Shown: positions 20,671-21,099 of the stretch, one piece after another
Position numbering within the stretch: the first letter of the stretch is position 1
Layout: the number at the start of each line of letters is the position of its first letter
From: an uncultured Collinsella sp.
Lineage (GTDB): Bacteria; Actinomycetota; Coriobacteriia; Coriobacteriales; Coriobacteriaceae
Length of the DNA: 21,099 nucleotides
Assembly: GCA_900757285.1 (NCBI GenBank)
Contig: CAAENI010000238.1
Coordinates: 1-21,099 of the forward strand
Direction: 5' to 3'
Notes under the pieces: model-generated
Database searches by the model: none
What the model was told of the DNA's origin: nothing
What the model saw: the letters and a program-made list of their open reading frames with translations, nothing else
Program-made: the position numbers and the translations under genes

Positions 20671-21099
20671 CGTGCGGTACTGACCGATTGCGCGGTACTT
20701 TTCGTAGCGGAGGTTTGTGAGGGTCGCGTCGTCGAGCTGCCCAAGCGTATCGAAGGCATCAAATGCCGAGGACATGACGACACCGGCGATCTCCTCATGC
20801 GACAGGCCCCTATCGTCAACAATGCCGTCGATGATGCCGAGCGCCAACAGATCGGGGGCCGTGAGCTTAAGCGCCTCAGCGGCCTCATTCGCGCGCTCGG
20901 TATCCTTCCACAGGATCGACGCACAGGCCTCGGGGCTCACGACCGAATAGGCCGAGCTCGAGAGCATCAGGATGCGGTCGGCCACGGACAGCGCCAGCGC
21001 GCCACCAGAGCCGCCCTCGCCTGTCACCACCGAGACAATCGGCGTCTTAAGGCCGCTCATCTCCATGAGATTCTGGGCAATCGCCTCGCCCTGGCCGCG
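20665..21099 (-). CDS. accA: acetyl-CoA carboxylase carboxyltransferase subunit alpha (partial, N-terminus beyond window)
   Basis: The last 144 codons plus stop (TGA at 20665-20667) of accA are present. Clear motifs are RGQGEAIAQNLMEMSGLKTPI, VVTGEGGSGGALALSVADRI and YSVVSPEACASILWKD, then a C-terminal segment that includes LGIIDGIVDD. The subunit transfers carboxyl from biotin to acetyl-CoA, making malonyl-CoA, the first step of fatty acid synthesis. The rest of the gene, and probably other acc/fab genes, lies to the right. Its stop is 40 bases from the EIIC start, so read-through transcription into EIIC is possible. Confidence 0.95.
   Translation of the reverse strand, partial: RGQGEAIAQNLMEMSGLKTPIVSVVTGEGGSGGALALSVADRILMLSSSAYSVVSPEACASILWKDTERANEAAEALKLTAPDLLALGIIDGIVDDRGLSHEEIAGVVMSSAFDAFDTLGQLDDATLTNLRYEKYRAIGQYRTM

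Noticed and set aside
20625..20924. 100-residue extension of the EIIC frame
   Set aside because: It overlaps accA out of frame on the same strand; the ATG at 20624 has a ribosome site and matches the family start.

Overview
The window is high-GC DNA whose intact genes all lie on the minus strand. The ribosomal proteins, the IS3-type transposase fragment and the gene content look most like an anaerobic gut actinobacterium of class Coriobacteriia, probably Collinsella. That assignment comes from recognising sequences by eye, not from a search.

Layout, left to right. (1) 1-951: a Gfo/Idh/MocA-family oxidoreductase cut by the window edge. (2) 952-1855: no intact gene, but tandem repeats, a plus-strand terminator, the left end of an IS200-type element with the first ~20 codons of tnpA, and a fragment resembling the C-terminus of a DegV protein fused to it. 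(3) 1855-9430: a complete sugar-catabolism operon read leftwards. In transcription order it holds a LevR-like regulator (now in two overlapping frames), mannose/levan-family PTS EIIB, EIIC, EIID and EIIA, a GH172 (DUF2961) glycosidase, and a ROK sugar kinase of fructokinase type, ending at a strong terminator. The likely pathway is uptake and phosphorylation of a fructose-containing di- or oligosaccharide (difructose anhydrides are an attractive candidate), cleavage by the cytosolic GH172 enzyme, and phosphorylation of released fructose by the ROK kinase. (4) 9657-10432: the 3' part of an MTA/SAH nucleosidase gene truncated by a decayed IS3-family transposase. (5) 10433-11144: a long gene-free stretch. 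(6) 11145-16988: a ribosomal protein cluster rplC-rplD-rplW-rplB-rpsS-rplV-rpsC-rplP-rpmC-rpsQ-rplN-rplX ending in its own terminator. rpsJ is absent upstream and rplE and later spc genes are absent downstream. (7) 16989-17438: the rplC leader and a perfect 41-bp inverted repeat. (8) 17439-20624: a histidine phosphatase, a cation diffusion facilitator and a stand-alone PTS EIIC. (9) 20665-21099: the 3' end of accA.

The most interesting material is threefold. First, the LevR-type regulator: its AAA+ domain has lost the GAFTGA loop and the Walker B acidic pair needed to work with sigma-54, and its reading frame breaks at a perfect 18-bp inverted repeat. Second, the pairing of GH172, mannose-family PTS and fructokinase-type ROK kinase. 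Third, the rearranged ribosomal cluster, in which rplC and rplB are each preceded by the same 26-bp motif and several gaps can fold into strong structures. No tRNA, rRNA or CRISPR array was seen.
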